57,343 bases of DNA from a gamma proteobacterium symbiont of Ctena orbiculata (GCA_003094555.1 NATW01000109.1:1-57343); one strand, 5' to 3'. Numbered from the stretch's first letter, positions 37,826 through 48,434 are shown. The notes: a model not told the origin generated them from the letters alone. Translations and numbers: made by a program.

Positions 37826-37951
37826 CGATCAAACCTCCATAGCCAAAGCAGGCTAAAAAATCACTGCAAATTCTACGCGCAAGTAGATAGATTTATATTG
37901 TTATCCGTTTTCATGTGCGGGCGAACCTGTTCATGAGACGGGAGTGTTGGT

Positions 37952-40183
37952 ATGTTAACATCATGTTCCCTTCAAGGCGTACCACTCAAAGCAGGTTTCT
38001 TAAAATTTATGAAGAGTAAAATTCCAGCGGCACTGCGACGGATCATCGATGCCAGCCATCATGATCCATTCGAGGTACTCGGCAGGCATGTGAATGGCAA
38101 TGACTGTCGCGTTAGGGTATTCATGCCACAAGCGGAGAAAGTCGCTCTGGAGAGTGATAAACAGCCATTTAGACGCATTGAGGGCACCGATTTATTTGAG
38201 CTGGAGACGACGGTCGACAAGGTCAGTGATCACTATCTTCTGGAGTGGCAGGACAAATCGGGGTCGATCCAAAAAACCTACGATCCTTACAGCTTTCCCC
38301 CCCTTTTGCCTGAGTTTGACCTGCATCTGTTCAGCGAAGGCAAGCATCGCCACGCCTATCGCTTCTTTGGCGCTCACCCCTATGAAACCGCCGGAATCGC
38401 TGGGGTGCTGTTTGCCGTCTGGGCGCCAAACGCTGCCCGGGTGTCGGTAGTAGGTAATTTCAACCAGTGGGACGGACGGGTTCACCCCATGCGTTCAAGA
38501 GGGGGAACAGGTGTGTGGGAGCTGTTCATTCCAGCGTTGGATAGCGGCAGTCTGTACAAATTCGAAATCCGCACCCAGAACGGGGATATATCCCTACGTA
38601 CAGACCCCTATGGAAATCACTTCCAATTCCGGCCCGAAACAGCAGCCATCGTGGTCTCAGACAGCGACTATGAATGGGCTGATGGCGAATGGATAGGTAA
38701 CCGAGCCACCTCCAACTGGCAGCAGGAGCCGATGTCCATCTATGAGGTCCATCTCGGTTCCTGGCGCAGGGACGATCAAGGAGGTTTCCTCAACTACCGT
38801 GATCTCGCCCATCAGCTTACCGAGCATGTCAAAAGGATCGGATTTACCCATATTGAACTGTTACCCATCACCGAACACCCCCTGGATGGCTCCTGGGGCT
38901 ACCAGACAACCGGCTACTTCGCCCCTACCAGTCGTTTTGGCACCCCCGATGACTTCCGCTACTTCATCGATTACCTGCATCAAAACCAGATTGGCATTAT
39001 CCTTGACTGGGTGCCCGCCCATTTCCCACGTGATCGTTATGCGCTGGCCAGATTCGATGGCTCTGCGCTATATGAGCACGAGGATCCACGCAAGGGGGAA
39101 CATCGGGACTGGGGTACCCTGATATTCAATTTTGGTCGCAATGAGGTACGTAATTTTCTGATCTCCAGTGCCATCTACTGGCTGGAGGAGTTCCACATCG
39201 ACGGCCTACGGGTGGATGCGGTCGCATCCATGCTCTACCTCGACTACTCCCGGGACCCGGGAGACTGGGTCCCCAATCAGTATGGGGGACGGGAGAACCT
39301 TGAGGCGGTCGACTTCTTACGAGAACTCAATTCTGTCACCCATGACTTCCACCCGGGCACATTGATGACCGCGGAAGAGTCCACCGCCTGGCCACAGGTA
39401 TCACGCCCGACCTGGCTGGGAGGCCTGGGCTTCAGCATGAAGTGGAACATGGGTTGGATGCACGATACCCTCTCCTACACCTCTCAGGATCCAATCTACC
39501 GTCACTATCACCACGATTTACTCACCTTCGGGCTACTGTATGCCTTCACCGAGAATTTCGTACTGCCCTTCTCCCACGACGAGGTTGTGCACGGCAAAGG
39601 CTCGATGATCGACAAAATGCCTGGTGACGAGTGGCAGAAATTTGCGAATCTAAGGCTTCTCTACACCTATATGTTCACCTATCCAGGGAAGAAGCTGCTT
39701 TTCATGGGCTGTGAATTCGCCCAGGGTCGTGAATGGGACGATAGTGAGGCCCTGGACTGGTTCCTTCAGGACCACCCCTCGCATAAGGGCATAACGACAC
39801 TGCTGACCGATCTCAACCAGCTCTATAAGGAGCAGCCGATACTGCACCAAATAGAGTTCGAGTATCCGGGATTCGACTGGATCGATTGTCATGACAGCTC
39901 ACAATCGATACTCAGCTATGTGCGGAAAGACCGTAACGGCAATGAATTGCTGATCATCCTGAATTTTACCCCGGTACCACGGGACAACTACCGCATAGGC
40001 GTCAACCAGCCCGGGGTCTACCTAGAGGTTTTCAACTCCGACTCGGAGTTCTATGGCGGCAGCAATATGGGCAATGGCAGCGGTTTGGTCTCAGAGGAGT
40101 TGCCATGGATGGGACGCGACCAGTCTATCGCACTGACCCTGCCCCCGTTGGGAGCCATTCTGCTGCGCAAACAAGACGGGTGA
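37952..40183 (+). CDS. glgB: 1,4-alpha-glucan branching enzyme (GH13)
   Basis: 743 residues. GlgB adds alpha-1,6 branches to glycogen. An N-terminal CBM48-type part ([12 protein letters not shown] and [21 protein letters not shown]) precedes the GH13 barrel. The catalytic aspartate is in [16 protein letters not shown] near 417-432, the glutamate in [10 protein letters not shown] near 472 and the stabilising aspartate in [13 protein letters not shown] near 540. ATG 37952 has GGAG 7 bases upstream; ATG 38009 would give 724 residues, nearer E. coli (728), but lacks a ribosome binding site. Convergent with pgi. Confidence 0.95.
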   Translation: MLTSCSLQGVPLKAGFLKFMKSKIPAALRRIIDASHHDPFEVLGRHVNGNDCRVRVFMPQAEKVALESDKQPFRRIEGTDLFELETTVDKVSDHYLLEWQDKSGSIQKTYDPYSFPPLLPEFDLHLFSEGKHRHAYRFFGAHPYETAGIAGVLFAVWAPNAARVSVVGNFNQWDGRVHPMRSRGGTGVWELFIPALDSGSLYKFEIRTQNGDISLRTDPYGNHFQFRPETAAIVVSDSDYEWADGEWIGNRATSNWQQEPMSIYEVHLGSWRRDDQGGFLNYRDLAHQLTEHVKRIGFTHIELLPITEHPLDGSWGYQTTGYFAPTSRFGTPDDFRYFIDYLHQNQIGIILDWVPAHFPRDRYALARFDGSALYEHEDPRKGEHRDWGTLIFNFGRNEVRNFLISSAIYWLEEFHIDGLRVDAVASMLYLDYSRDPGDWVPNQYGGRENLEAVDFLRELNSVTHDFHPGTLMTAEESTAWPQVSRPTWLGGLGFSMKWNMGWMHDTLSYTSQDPIYRHYHHDLLTFGLLYAFTENFVLPFSHDEVVHGKGSMIDKMPGDEWQKFANLRLLYTYMFTYPGKKLLFMGCEFAQGREWDDSEALDWFLQDHPSHKGITTLLTDLNQLYKEQPILHQIEFEYPGFDWIDCHDSSQSILSYVRKDRNGNELLIILNFTPVPRDNYRIGVNQPGVYLEVFNSDSEFYGGSNMGNGSGLVSEELPWMGRDQSIALTLPPLGAILLRKQDG

Positions 40184-40215
40184 TCCAAGCACCCGGATGG
40201 TCTCCAATCCGAAGG

Positions 40216-41862
40216 TTAGCGCTTGCGATGACGATGAAAATAGGTGATCAATCCTCGCGTTGAGCTGTCGTGTTGGGAGACCTGCAGCTCATCCATCAGC
40301 TCTGGCAGGATCACCCCCGCCAGCTGTTTACCCAGCTCCACGCCCCATTGATCAAAGGAGTTGACCCGCCAGATGATGCCTTGCACAAAGATCTTGTGCT
40401 CATACAAGGCGATCAGCGATCCCAAACGTGATGGGGTTATCTTATCCAACAGCAGGGTATTTGAGGGTCTATTACCAGGAAAGATTCGATGCGGCAGCAG
40501 GTCCACGATCTGCTCAGGTTCCAGACCCGCCTGCTGCATATCCTCACGCACTTCAGTACGTGTCTTGCCACGCATCAATGCCTCACTCTGCGCCAGACAG
40601 TTGGCGAAGAGTTTTTCATGATGATCCCCGGTCTCATTCTGACTGTTGACCGGCACGATGAAATCGCAGGGAATGAGCTGTGTACCCTGATGGATGAGTT
40701 GATAATAGGCATGTTGCCCGTCGGTGCCCGCGGATCCCCAAATAACAGGGCCGGTGGGATAGTCGACCGGCCGGCCGAAGCGGGTGACACGTTTACCGTT
40801 GCTTTCCATATCCGCCTGTTGCAGGTAGTCGGGCAGATACCTGAGATACTGGTCATAGGGAAGAATTGCATGGGTATGCGCCTTGGCGAAATCCACATAC
40901 CAAATACCCAGCAACGCCATAATCACCGGCATGTTCTCCGATAGATCGGCATGCAGAAAATGCTCATCCATATCATGCGCGCCTTGCAGCAGTTCATAAT
41001 AACTCTGCATACCGACGGCAATGGCGATGGGCAAACCTACTGCCGACCAGAGTGAATAGCGCCCACCCACCCAGTCCCAGAACTCAAACATATTGGCCGT
41101 ATCGATGCCGAATTCTGAAACCTTCTCCGCATTCGTCGAAACTGCCACAAAATGGTGTGCCACGGCTTGTTCATCATGCAGTTCATCCAGCAGCCATTGT
41201 CGCGCGGTGTGGGCATTGGTCAGGGTCTCTTGGGTTGTAAAGGTCTTTGACGCAATGATGAACAGGGTGGTTTCAGGATCCAATCCAGACAGCGTGTCGA
41301 TAATATGGCTGCCATCCACATTCGAGACGAAATGCATATTCAAGCACGGTTTTTGATAGGACTTAAGCGCCTCGCAGACCATGAGAGGACCTAGATTGGA
41401 ACCACCAATACCGATATTCACCACGTTGCTGATCGGCTTCCCTGTATAGCCTTTCCACTCCCCTGAACGCACCGCTTTGGAAAATACCTCCATTTTCTGC
41501 AGAACCGCGTTGATGCCGGGCATCACATCCTCGCCATCGAACCAGACGGGATGGTTGGAGCGATTCCTCAACGCCACATGTAAAACAGCCCTGTTCTCGG
41601 TGATGTTCAGGCGTTCGCCGGAAAACATGCGACGCCGCCAACCGTCAACATCCACCGCCTGAGCCAGGGCCAGCAGAAGATTCATAGATCTGGTCGTTAT
41701 ACGGTTCTTCGAATAATCGAGCATGATCCCGCACTGCCTGATGGACATCTGCTCAGCCCTCTCCGGGCCCTGTTGAAACAGGTCACGCATCTGCAGTGGC
41801 TCGACCTCGGCCCAATGCTGCTCAAGGGCCATCCATTCATCTGTCTGATTTATCTCGGTCAT
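40216..41862 (-). CDS. pgi: Glucose-6-phosphate isomerase
   Basis: 548 residues, matching E. coli (549). It interconverts glucose and fructose 6-phosphates. [21 protein letters not shown] near 146-166, [13 protein letters not shown] near 207-219, [20 protein letters not shown] near 372-391 with the catalytic histidine region, and [14 protein letters not shown] near 500-513 identify it. It lies between glgB and glgA on the opposite strand. That placement supports glucose 6-phosphate as the hub between glycogen, glycolysis and the zwf operon. Confidence 0.97.
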   Translation of the reverse strand: MTEINQTDEWMALEQHWAEVEPLQMRDLFQQGPERAEQMSIRQCGIMLDYSKNRITTRSMNLLLALAQAVDVDGWRRRMFSGERLNITENRAVLHVALRNRSNHPVWFDGEDVMPGINAVLQKMEVFSKAVRSGEWKGYTGKPISNVVNIGIGGSNLGPLMVCEALKSYQKPCLNMHFVSNVDGSHIIDTLSGLDPETTLFIIASKTFTTQETLTNAHTARQWLLDELHDEQAVAHHFVAVSTNAEKVSEFGIDTANMFEFWDWVGGRYSLWSAVGLPIAIAVGMQSYYELLQGAHDMDEHFLHADLSENMPVIMALLGIWYVDFAKAHTHAILPYDQYLRYLPDYLQQADMESNGKRVTRFGRPVDYPTGPVIWGSAGTDGQHAYYQLIHQGTQLIPCDFIVPVNSQNETGDHHEKLFANCLAQSEALMRGKTRTEVREDMQQAGLEPEQIVDLLPHRIFPGNRPSNTLLLDKITPSRLGSLIALYEHKIFVQGIIWRVNSFDQWGVELGKQLAGVILPELMDELQVSQHDSSTRGLITYFHRHRKR

Positions 41863-42063
41863 GTTCTAAATGCGTTTAATTTGAATATAAGTTACAGTTT
41901 TCATGGGATTGGCAGCAAGTGTAGCAAGATAACATAAGACTATCGTACAGTTATGAAGCTAAATGATAAAATAGGGCATTAACAACATATACCGGACCAG
42001 AATCTGTTCATTCTCGTTCGGGTCTGGTAACAGTTTTGTAAAGAATAAGGATAAGAAAAATCC

Positions 42064-43524
42064 ATGAAAATCCTCTTTGCCAGCAGCGAAGCCACGCCGT
42101 TGATTAAAACTGGTGGGTTGGCGGATGTTGCGGGTAGCTTACCCACTGCACTCAATCATATAGGCCAGGATTGTCGCTTGATTCTTCCAGGTTATCCAGA
42201 TGTTCTGGAAAAAGCAGAAAACCTGACTAAACTGGCAACCCTGGAAATTGCCGGCGAAAAATCGCCTGTACATCTCTTAAAGGGTAGCAGTGGTCCGCAT
42301 AAGGTACCGCTGTATGTAGTCGACGCACCCCACAGGTTCAAGCGTCCGGGGAATCCCTATCTCTCCCCAGAGGGTGTGAACTGGCCCGATAATGCGGAAC
42401 GGTTCAGCCTTTTCTGTCACGCTGTCGTCGAGTTGGCGACCAACCGGATAGAACACGACTGGGTGCCTGACGTTGTGCATGCGAATGACTGGCAAACCGG
42501 TCTTATCGCCCCACTCCTCTACATGGAGAAGAAGCGGCCTGCAACCCTGTTCACGATCCACAATCTGGCCTATCAGGGACTCTACGATCAGGCCACTTTC
42601 CAACGTCTTGGACTCCCCGACCACCTTTGGTCATACCATCACTTGGAGTTTCATGGTCAGCTCTCATTCATCAAAGGGGGGATTGCCCTCTCCGATCGTG
42701 TGAATACAGTCAGCCCTAGCTATGCAACTGAGATCAAAACAGCCGAGTTCGGATATGGCCTAGAGGGGCTGTTGAACCATCGTAAAGACCATTTCACCGG
42801 CGTTCTCAACGGGATCGACTATCACGCATGGGATCCAATGACTGACAAGCATATCGATACACCCTTTTCCGTTGAACGTTTTAGTGAAAAACGCAAAAAC
42901 AAGCTGGCATTACAACGGGAATACGGGCTACCCGAGGATGAACACATTCAGCTATTAGGCTACATCGGCCGCTTGGTTGATCAGAAGGGTGTCGACCTGA
43001 TCCTGCAGATTCTCCCCGGGATCATGGATGCTGGTGTGCAAATGGTCATGCTGGGATCGGGTAATAAGGATCTTGAACACGCCCTGGAAAAAATCAGTAA
43101 CCGTTACCACAGCCGGGTTGGTGTCTATATCGGATATGATGAAAGCTTGTCACATCGTATCGAGGCCGGGTGCGACTGCTTTCTTATGCCCTCCCGCTTC
43201 GAACCTTGTGGATTGAACCAGATGTACAGTCTGAGATACGGCACCGTACCCATCGTAAGACGCACCGGTGGTCTGGCGGATACAGTGGTCGATGTAAATC
43301 CATCAACCCTCGCCAACGGCAGTGCGACCGGGTTCGTATTTGAGAATGCGGATGCAAGCAGTTTGTGGGGGGCGGTTGAGCACGCAATTAATTTCTATCG
43401 TCGATCCTCAACAGACTGGGAGATACTTGCCCGAACCGGTATGCAACAGGATTTCAGCTGGGAAGCCAGCGCCCAGCACTATCTGGAGCTCTACCAGACA
43501 GCCATGGATGAGCCGGGTCTGTAG
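42064..43524 (+). CDS. glgA: Glycogen synthase, ADP-glucose type (GT5)
   Basis: 486 residues. It extends glycogen from ADP-glucose. The N-terminal donor motif IKTGGLADVAGSLPTAL near 14-30, HANDWQTGLIAPLL near 139-152, IGRLVDQKGVDLI near 302-314 and the C-terminal FEPCGLNQMYSLRYGTVPIV near 379-398, followed by TGGLADTV, are diagnostic. AAGGATAAG precedes the ATG. With glgC and glgB this completes glycogen synthesis. The gene has its own 201-bp divergent gap to pgi. Confidence 0.96.
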   Translation: MKILFASSEATPLIKTGGLADVAGSLPTALNHIGQDCRLILPGYPDVLEKAENLTKLATLEIAGEKSPVHLLKGSSGPHKVPLYVVDAPHRFKRPGNPYLSPEGVNWPDNAERFSLFCHAVVELATNRIEHDWVPDVVHANDWQTGLIAPLLYMEKKRPATLFTIHNLAYQGLYDQATFQRLGLPDHLWSYHHLEFHGQLSFIKGGIALSDRVNTVSPSYATEIKTAEFGYGLEGLLNHRKDHFTGVLNGIDYHAWDPMTDKHIDTPFSVERFSEKRKNKLALQREYGLPEDEHIQLLGYIGRLVDQKGVDLILQILPGIMDAGVQMVMLGSGNKDLEHALEKISNRYHSRVGVYIGYDESLSHRIEAGCDCFLMPSRFEPCGLNQMYSLRYGTVPIVRRTGGLADTVVDVNPSTLANGSATGFVFENADASSLWGAVEHAINFYRRSSTDWEILARTGMQQDFSWEASAQHYLELYQTAMDEPGL

Positions 43525-43541
43525 ATAGTCGATAACTATCT
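43523..43541 (+). terminator. Weak terminator-like hairpin after glgA
   Basis: A 7-bp stem AGATAGT/ACTATCT with a 5-base loop starts within the glgA stop codon; the tail GCTCTCTTT is only partly T-rich. It sits in the 24-base convergent gap with panD and could serve glgA. Confidence 0.45.
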
Positions 43542-43548
43542 GCTCTCT

Positions 43549-43929
43549 TTATGCGGCCTGAATCGGTATCGCATTGCCAGTACCGATTACCTTGTTTTCC
43601 TCATCGAGATAGACCAGCGAGGGTTTGAAACTCGCCATCTCCTCACTGTCCAGCCCTGCATAGGCACAGATGATGACTCTATCCCCTGGCTCGGCCTTAT
43701 GCGCGGCTGCACCATTGACCGAAATCACCCGCGATCCCGCCTCTGCCAGTATGGCGTAGGTCGTGAAACGTTCCCCATTGGTCACGTTATAGATCTGGAT
43801 CTGTTCGTACTCATGGATACCTGCCAACCGCATAAGATCGGCATCAATGGCACAGGAGCCTTCATAATCAAGCTCGGAGTGAGTCACACATGCTCGATGT
43901 AGCTTGCACTTAAGTACTGTCAGCTGCAT
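43549..43929 (-). CDS. panD: Aspartate 1-decarboxylase (pyruvoyl enzyme)
   Basis: 126 residues. PanD makes beta-alanine for pantothenate. The self-processing site is G24-S25 in [12 protein letters not shown], where cleavage yields the pyruvoyl group. [32 protein letters not shown] and [13 protein letters not shown] are typical. It is 132 bases after panC, so it may have its own promoter, though the pan order is otherwise standard. Confidence 0.97.
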   Translation of the reverse strand: MQLTVLKCKLHRACVTHSELDYEGSCAIDADLMRLAGIHEYEQIQIYNVTNGERFTTYAILAEAGSRVISVNGAAAHKAEPGDRVIICAYAGLDSEEMASFKPSLVYLDEENKVIGTGNAIPIQAA

Positions 43930-44061
43930 TGATTTCGTGCCCTATCTTGGATGAATGTCTATGTTAACCATTGTCCCGGTTCAGATCGACCCGGGGTCAA
44001 CCAAACAAGGTAACGGTGGATTATCCGCGATCTTGTCCTGCCTATCAATAAGGAATTGTTG

Positions 44062-44919
44062 CTATGCAGCATTTAGATTATCTATCAGTCGTGTAGTTCC
44101 CATATAGGCTGCTGCGAGAATCACCAGATGTTGATCTTCCCGGCCTGGTAGAGCCAGGTCATCAGCCCGACGAATGGTAAAATAATCCAGCTTAAATCCT
44201 GCAGATCGAAGCATATCGGCGCCATTTGACTCCAAAAGAGCATAATTTCGTTCACCACTCCTCAATGACTCAGCAGTGGTATTGAGGATTTCATAGAGTT
44301 TTGGCGCCTGTTTCCTCTCATCCACTGACAGATAGCCGTTTCTAGAGCTCTTCGCCAGTCCATCCGCCTCCCTGACAGTGGGTAACCCGACGATCTTTAC
44401 GGGTATAGCTAAATCCGCAACCATGCGCCGGATCACCATCAACTGCTGATAATCCTTCTCACCGAACACTGCCAAATCCGGTTGTACATAGTTGAAGAGT
44501 TTGCAAACAATTGTTGCAACGCCCACAAAATGACCCGGGCGGCTGGCTCCACAGAGAATATCGGAGAGTTCCGGCACTTCCACCCGGGTTTGCGCTTGAT
44601 TGCCCTGGGGGTAGATCGTTGTCCCCGAAGGAGCGAAAAGCAGATCGACACCGGCCTGCTCCAGCTTGTGTTGATCCTCTTTCAGGGTACGCGGGTAACT
44701 ATCGAAATCCTCTCCCTCACCAAACTGCATGGAATTGACGAAGATGCTGACCACGCTTCTATCACACTGCCCCTTGGCAGCATCCACCAACGCCAGGTGT
44801 CCTGCATGAAGATTACCCATGGTTGGCACAAAACCGATCCTCTCCCCCGCCTTGCGCCAGCTACCGATGCGCTGACGTAGCCGTTCAATGTCAGAAACCG
44901 TCTCCATCCCGTTGCTCAC
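44062..44919 (-). CDS. panC: Pantothenate synthetase
   Basis: 285 residues. It joins pantoate and beta-alanine with ATP. The adenylylation motif FVPTMGNLHAGHLALVDAAK near 31-50 (HxGH), SIFVNSMQFGEGEDFDSYPR, VFGEKDYQQLMVIRRMV and a late KSSRNGYLS are all present. GTG 44919 overlaps the panB stop as GTGA; ATG 44907 fits the E. coli N-terminus better in length, so the start is uncertain by four residues. Confidence 0.96.
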   Translation of the reverse strand: MSNGMETVSDIERLRQRIGSWRKAGERIGFVPTMGNLHAGHLALVDAAKGQCDRSVVSIFVNSMQFGEGEDFDSYPRTLKEDQHKLEQAGVDLLFAPSGTTIYPQGNQAQTRVEVPELSDILCGASRPGHFVGVATIVCKLFNYVQPDLAVFGEKDYQQLMVIRRMVADLAIPVKIVGLPTVREADGLAKSSRNGYLSVDERKQAPKLYEILNTTAESLRSGERNYALLESNGADMLRSAGFKLDYFTIRRADDLALPGREDQHLVILAAAYMGTTRLIDNLNAA

Positions 44920-45716
44920 TTGAAACTGTGCTCGGCAGTTGGGAATTCACCGGACTTCACGGCATCCACATAGGCATGCAGTGCCTCCTGGATGGTCCTG
45001 CCGGATTGCAGAAAATTCTTCACAAAACGGGGTGGACGGGGGTTGATTCCCAACATGTCGTACAGCACCAGTACCTGTCCATCGCAATCGGGTCCGGCAC
45101 CAATGCCGATCACAGGTATGCTCATCTCTTTGGCGACCTGTGCCGCCAACTGATCCGGCACACACTCCAGCACCAGCATATCGACACCAGCCTCCTGCAG
45201 TAACCGGGCATCTTCGCGGATCAGGCTCGCATCCCGTTTTTCACGTCCCTGGACACGATAACCACCCAGCTTATGTACAGATTGCGGCAGCAGTCCAAGG
45301 TGTCCACACACCGGGATTCCCTGAGATGCAAGCTGGCGAATCGCCTCCAGCTGAGTCGCCCCGCCTTCCAGTTTAACCATGTGGGCGCCACCCTCTTTCA
45401 TCAGCCTGCCCGCCGATTCCATGGCCAGCCCTGGTGAACGGTAACTCATGAACGGCATATCGGCTATGAGCAGAGAACTATCCCTGGCTCTTGCCACATT
45501 GCGGGTATGGTAGATCATCTCATCCAGGGTTACCGGCAAGGTACTCTCTTGCCCCTGGATCACCATACCGAGAGAGTCACCCACCAGAATCACTTCGACA
45601 CCAGCTTCTTCAACAAGGCGTGTGAAGCTGGCATCGTAGCTGGTCAATACACATATCTTCTCACCAGCGGATTTCATCTCAAGCAAACTTCTGACGGTAA
45701 TAGTTTTTTTACTCAT
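44916..45716 (-). CDS. panB: 3-methyl-2-oxobutanoate hydroxymethyltransferase
   Basis: 266 residues. PanB makes ketopantoate from ketoisovalerate and a folate one-carbon unit. TSYDASFTRLVEEAGVEVIL near 25-44, VGDSLGMVIQGQ, MPFMSYRSP, VKLEGGA, GHLGLLPQSVHKLGGYRVQG and IGIGAGPDCDGQVLVLYD are typical. I start at ATG 45716; an open extension to 45818 runs into intergenic sequence. Coupled to panC by a 4-base overlap. Confidence 0.96.
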   Translation of the reverse strand: MSKKTITVRSLLEMKSAGEKICVLTSYDASFTRLVEEAGVEVILVGDSLGMVIQGQESTLPVTLDEMIYHTRNVARARDSSLLIADMPFMSYRSPGLAMESAGRLMKEGGAHMVKLEGGATQLEAIRQLASQGIPVCGHLGLLPQSVHKLGGYRVQGREKRDASLIREDARLLQEAGVDMLVLECVPDQLAAQVAKEMSIPVIGIGAGPDCDGQVLVLYDMLGINPRPPRFVKNFLQSGRTIQEALHAYVDAVKSGEFPTAEHSFK

Positions 45717-45808
45717 AGTGTCTCGATGCGTTGAATCTGCGGCCAACCGGGGATTCTGGCACAGTATATAGGCTGTTAACACTGTTCGCGAAGGGTTTAC
45801 TGTTGTAC

Positions 45809-45865
45809 GGTGCGGCAAGCCGCACCCTACATTTATTCAAGGCGTAGGGTGCTGCCTGCCGCACC
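45809..45865. repeat. Inverted pair of REP-like palindromes
   Basis: Unit one at 45809-45826 is a perfect palindrome with arms GGTGCGGC/GCCGCACC. Unit two at 45848-45865 is its inverted relative with a mismatch. Each has CTAC or GTAG on its inner side, giving a 22-bp inverted repeat over a short spacer. Same family as 17186-17205. It separates the deoxynucleoside kinase gene from panB. Confidence 0.7.
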
Positions 45866-45897
45866 GAAATCCGCTATTTCCTTGCCAAAAAACAGGT

Positions 45898-46560
45898 TCA
45901 GAGGGAAAACCCGCTAAGATTCAGATAACGGCGCCTTTCAGCACCGCCATCGCAGATATGCTCTAACAGCAATTGAAAATCCTGTTCCCTTTGCAGAGGA
46001 TTGATCTCTGCCGCATTTACGATGAGGAGCGGAGAACGATCATAATGGTGAAAGAAATCGGCATAGGCATCACACAGCCGCCGTAGATAGTCTGTTTCGA
46101 TTTTTCTTTCCACTGGCCGGGCACGTTGTTTTATACGCTTCATCAGCACATCGACGGGCGCTTGAAGATAGACCACCAGTTCAGGCGGTGGCGCGTCCAG
46201 TGTCAGACGATCATAGACCTGCTCATAGAGTTGCAGCTCATCAGGATCAAGATTGATCTGTGCAAACAGACGATCCTTTTCAAGCATGAAGTCTGCAATC
46301 AGGTGTTGTCGGAACATATCGCCCTGAGACAGATCGTTCCACTGACGACTGCGCTGAAACAGAAAAAAGAGTTGCGCCGGCAATGCGGCTTCCCGCGGAT
46401 TTTGATAGAAACGTTGTAGAAAGGGATTCTCTTCCGCTCCCTCAAGTAACACATCACTGCCAAAATGGTTTGCCAAACGTTGTACCAGACTGGTTTTTCC
46501 AACCCCGACAGGCCCTTCCACAACGATAAAGTTTGGCTTCTCAGACCAGCCGTTCAACAC
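45898..46560 (-). CDS. Deoxynucleoside kinase (dNK/thymidine kinase 2-like fold)
   Basis: 220 residues. The Walker A loop GPVGVGKTS at 16-24 opens the protein, E41/E44 follow in LLEGAEENPFL, and FQRSRQWNDL near 69-78 and VYLQAPVDVLMKRIKQRAR near 129-147 match the deoxyadenosine/deoxyguanosine kinase group with its arginine-rich lid. It phosphorylates salvaged deoxynucleosides; the preferred base cannot be read. GTG 46560 lies inside the folK 3' end (20-base overlap) with GGAGAGG upstream; TTG 46557 is also possible. Its place between folK and panB is a recurrent gammaproteobacterial arrangement as far as I recall. Confidence 0.88.
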   Translation of the reverse strand: MLNGWSEKPNFIVVEGPVGVGKTSLVQRLANHFGSDVLLEGAEENPFLQRFYQNPREAALPAQLFFLFQRSRQWNDLSQGDMFRQHLIADFMLEKDRLFAQINLDPDELQLYEQVYDRLTLDAPPPELVVYLQAPVDVLMKRIKQRARPVERKIETDYLRRLCDAYADFFHHYDRSPLLIVNAAEINPLQREQDFQLLLEHICDGGAERRRYLNLSGFSL

Positions 46561-47041
46561 CCTCTCCAGACAAGCTCAACAACAGATCCTGCAACCTGCC
46601 CATGCCAGGGATATCCATATCGATCGGGGCGATCTCACTCAGCGGTATTAGAACAAATGCCCGGTTTGCCATCTCTGGATGCGGGACCTGTAGACCTGGT
46701 GTATCGATCGTCGCCCTGCCATACATCAGCAGATCAAGATCGAGGGTACGCGGCCCCCATCGCTCACCTTCACGAACCCGCCGGTGGGCCAGTTCGATAG
46801 CCTGTAATTGTTCCAGCAGCCCCTCCGCATCCAACACGGTAATCAATGCAGCAACGGCATTGATGTAGCTTGGCTGGTGTTGCGGACCAATCGGTTCTGT
46901 TCGATACAACGACGACTGCACAAGCAGGGACGAATCCTTCAATTCAGTCAGCTCCTGGAGCGCTGTTTCAACCTGCTGAATGGGATTTTCCAGATTGCTG
47001 CCTAAACCGATATAGGCAATTACCGATTGAACCTTACTCAT
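46541..47041 (-). CDS. folK: HPPK, 2-amino-4-hydroxy-6-hydroxymethyldihydropteridine diphosphokinase
   Basis: 166 residues. FolK pyrophosphorylates the pterin in folate synthesis. YIGLGSNLENP at 10-20 and the signature RWGPRTLDLDLLMYG at 94-108 (D101, D103 bind magnesium) are clear, as is VPHPEMANRAFVL. I use ATG 47041, inside the pcnB 3' end, where the family N-terminus begins; the open frame upstream is only pcnB read in another phase. pcnB-folK overlap is conserved in this class. Confidence 0.95.
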   Translation of the reverse strand: MSKVQSVIAYIGLGSNLENPIQQVETALQELTELKDSSLLVQSSLYRTEPIGPQHQPSYINAVAALITVLDAEGLLEQLQAIELAHRRVREGERWGPRTLDLDLLMYGRATIDTPGLQVPHPEMANRAFVLIPLSEIAPIDMDIPGMGRLQDLLLSLSGEGVERLV

Positions 47042-48434
47042 CGCTCGGCTTGTTACTCTGGCTATTCTTGCCTCGCCTTTTCCTGCGGCGACCTCTGCCA
47101 CGACGTCCCTGCCCTGACATGTTCTGCTTCTGCTCACTATTGGCATGTTGGAATTCGGTCCACCACTTCGACAGTTCGAGCTCAACTTCACCCGCCTCCG
47201 CACGCAGCAGGAGAAAATCGTAGGCGGCACGGAATCTGGGGTGACTCAAGAGTCGATAGGGCCGCTTACCCTGGCGTTGCTCGAAGCGTGGTTGCAACTG
47301 CCAGATATCGCGCATCGGATAACTGAATCGTTTCGGAATCGATACATGCTTGATTTGCTCTCTCAAGACATCATTGGCCGCTGTCTGTAGCGCCTCCGCG
47401 GGAAGGAGATCCTGTGTCAGCAGCGCCTCGTAACCAAGCCTTACCGGCTCCCACAGTAACACCGCAAAAAGGAATGCAGGGGTAACCGATTTATCCTGCT
47501 GCAGACGCGTATCGGTGTTATTCAAACCCCGATTGACGAAGGTTATGGGAAAATCATGGTCTTCGTGGGAGAGCGCCTCATCGGTAGCGGGAAAGAGCTG
47601 CCCAAACAGACCATAGTGGCGCAGCTTCTCGAACGATGCCAATGCAGAACCGCCAAGAAAGAGCTTCAGCACCTCTTCATAGAGCCTGGCGGAAGGCACA
47701 TCGCTGAGCAACGGAGCAAGACTCTGGATTGGCGATTCCGTTTCCGGATCGATGATAAATCCCAGCTTGGCGGCAAAACGTATTGCCCGCAGAAGTCGTA
47801 CCGGATCTTCCCTGTAGCGACTCTCCGCATCACCCAGCAGGCGTATCACCCCGTTTTGAAGATCCGACATACCGTCGGCGAAATCGATGACCGTGAAATC
47901 CCCCACATCATAGTAGAGCGCATTGATGGTGAGATCCCGGCGCTGGGCATCCTCTTCAACGGTGCCGTAGACGTTGTCACGCAGTATCATGCCGTTCTCT
48001 GCGTGGCGCTCCCCATCCTGCTCAGGCTGCCGGTTACTGCGAAATGTGGCAACTTCGATAATCTCGCGACCGAAGTAGACATGCGCGAGACGAAAGCGCC
48101 GGCCTATCAAGCGACAGTTTTTAAAAACCGACTTGACCTCCTCCGGCAAGGCATTGGTAGCCACGTCGAAATCCTTGGGCTCACGGCCAAGCAGCAGGTC
48201 GCGCACACCCCCGCCTACCAGGTACGCCTCGTAACCGGCACTTTGCAACTGAGTCAGGACTCTTATGGCGTTGCGGCTGATATTCGCCCGGGATATGGTA
48301 TGACTGTCCCGGGCAATGACAATAGGCATCACCGAGCCACTTCTATCCGATCCGGCTGGGGGAGTAGAATTGCTGATCAATCCGGAGAATTTCGATTTCA
48401 GCCACTTGGCAGTTTGTTTCAAGGGTACGACCAC
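47034..48434 (-). CDS. pcnB: Poly(A) polymerase I
   Basis: 466 residues. It adds 3' poly(A) tails that mark RNAs for decay. The nucleotidyltransferase domain has GGGVRDLLLG at 74-83 and catalytic D88/D90 in PKDFDVATNALPEEVK. RLIGRRFRLAHVYFG separates PcnB from CCA-adding enzymes. EDAQRRDLTINALYYD follows. The C-terminus is strongly basic (RRGRGRRRKRRGKN), suited to RNA binding. It begins with GTG 48434 and a basic extension; ATG 48329 is a shorter alternative. First gene of the folate/pantothenate group. Confidence 0.93.
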   Translation of the reverse strand: MVVPLKQTAKWLKSKFSGLISNSTPPAGSDRSGSVMPIVIARDSHTISRANISRNAIRVLTQLQSAGYEAYLVGGGVRDLLLGREPKDFDVATNALPEEVKSVFKNCRLIGRRFRLAHVYFGREIIEVATFRSNRQPEQDGERHAENGMILRDNVYGTVEEDAQRRDLTINALYYDVGDFTVIDFADGMSDLQNGVIRLLGDAESRYREDPVRLLRAIRFAAKLGFIIDPETESPIQSLAPLLSDVPSARLYEEVLKLFLGGSALASFEKLRHYGLFGQLFPATDEALSHEDHDFPITFVNRGLNNTDTRLQQDKSVTPAFLFAVLLWEPVRLGYEALLTQDLLPAEALQTAANDVLREQIKHVSIPKRFSYPMRDIWQLQPRFEQRQGKRPYRLLSHPRFRAAYDFLLLRAEAGEVELELSKWWTEFQHANSEQKQNMSGQGRRGRGRRRKRRGKNSQSNKPSDE

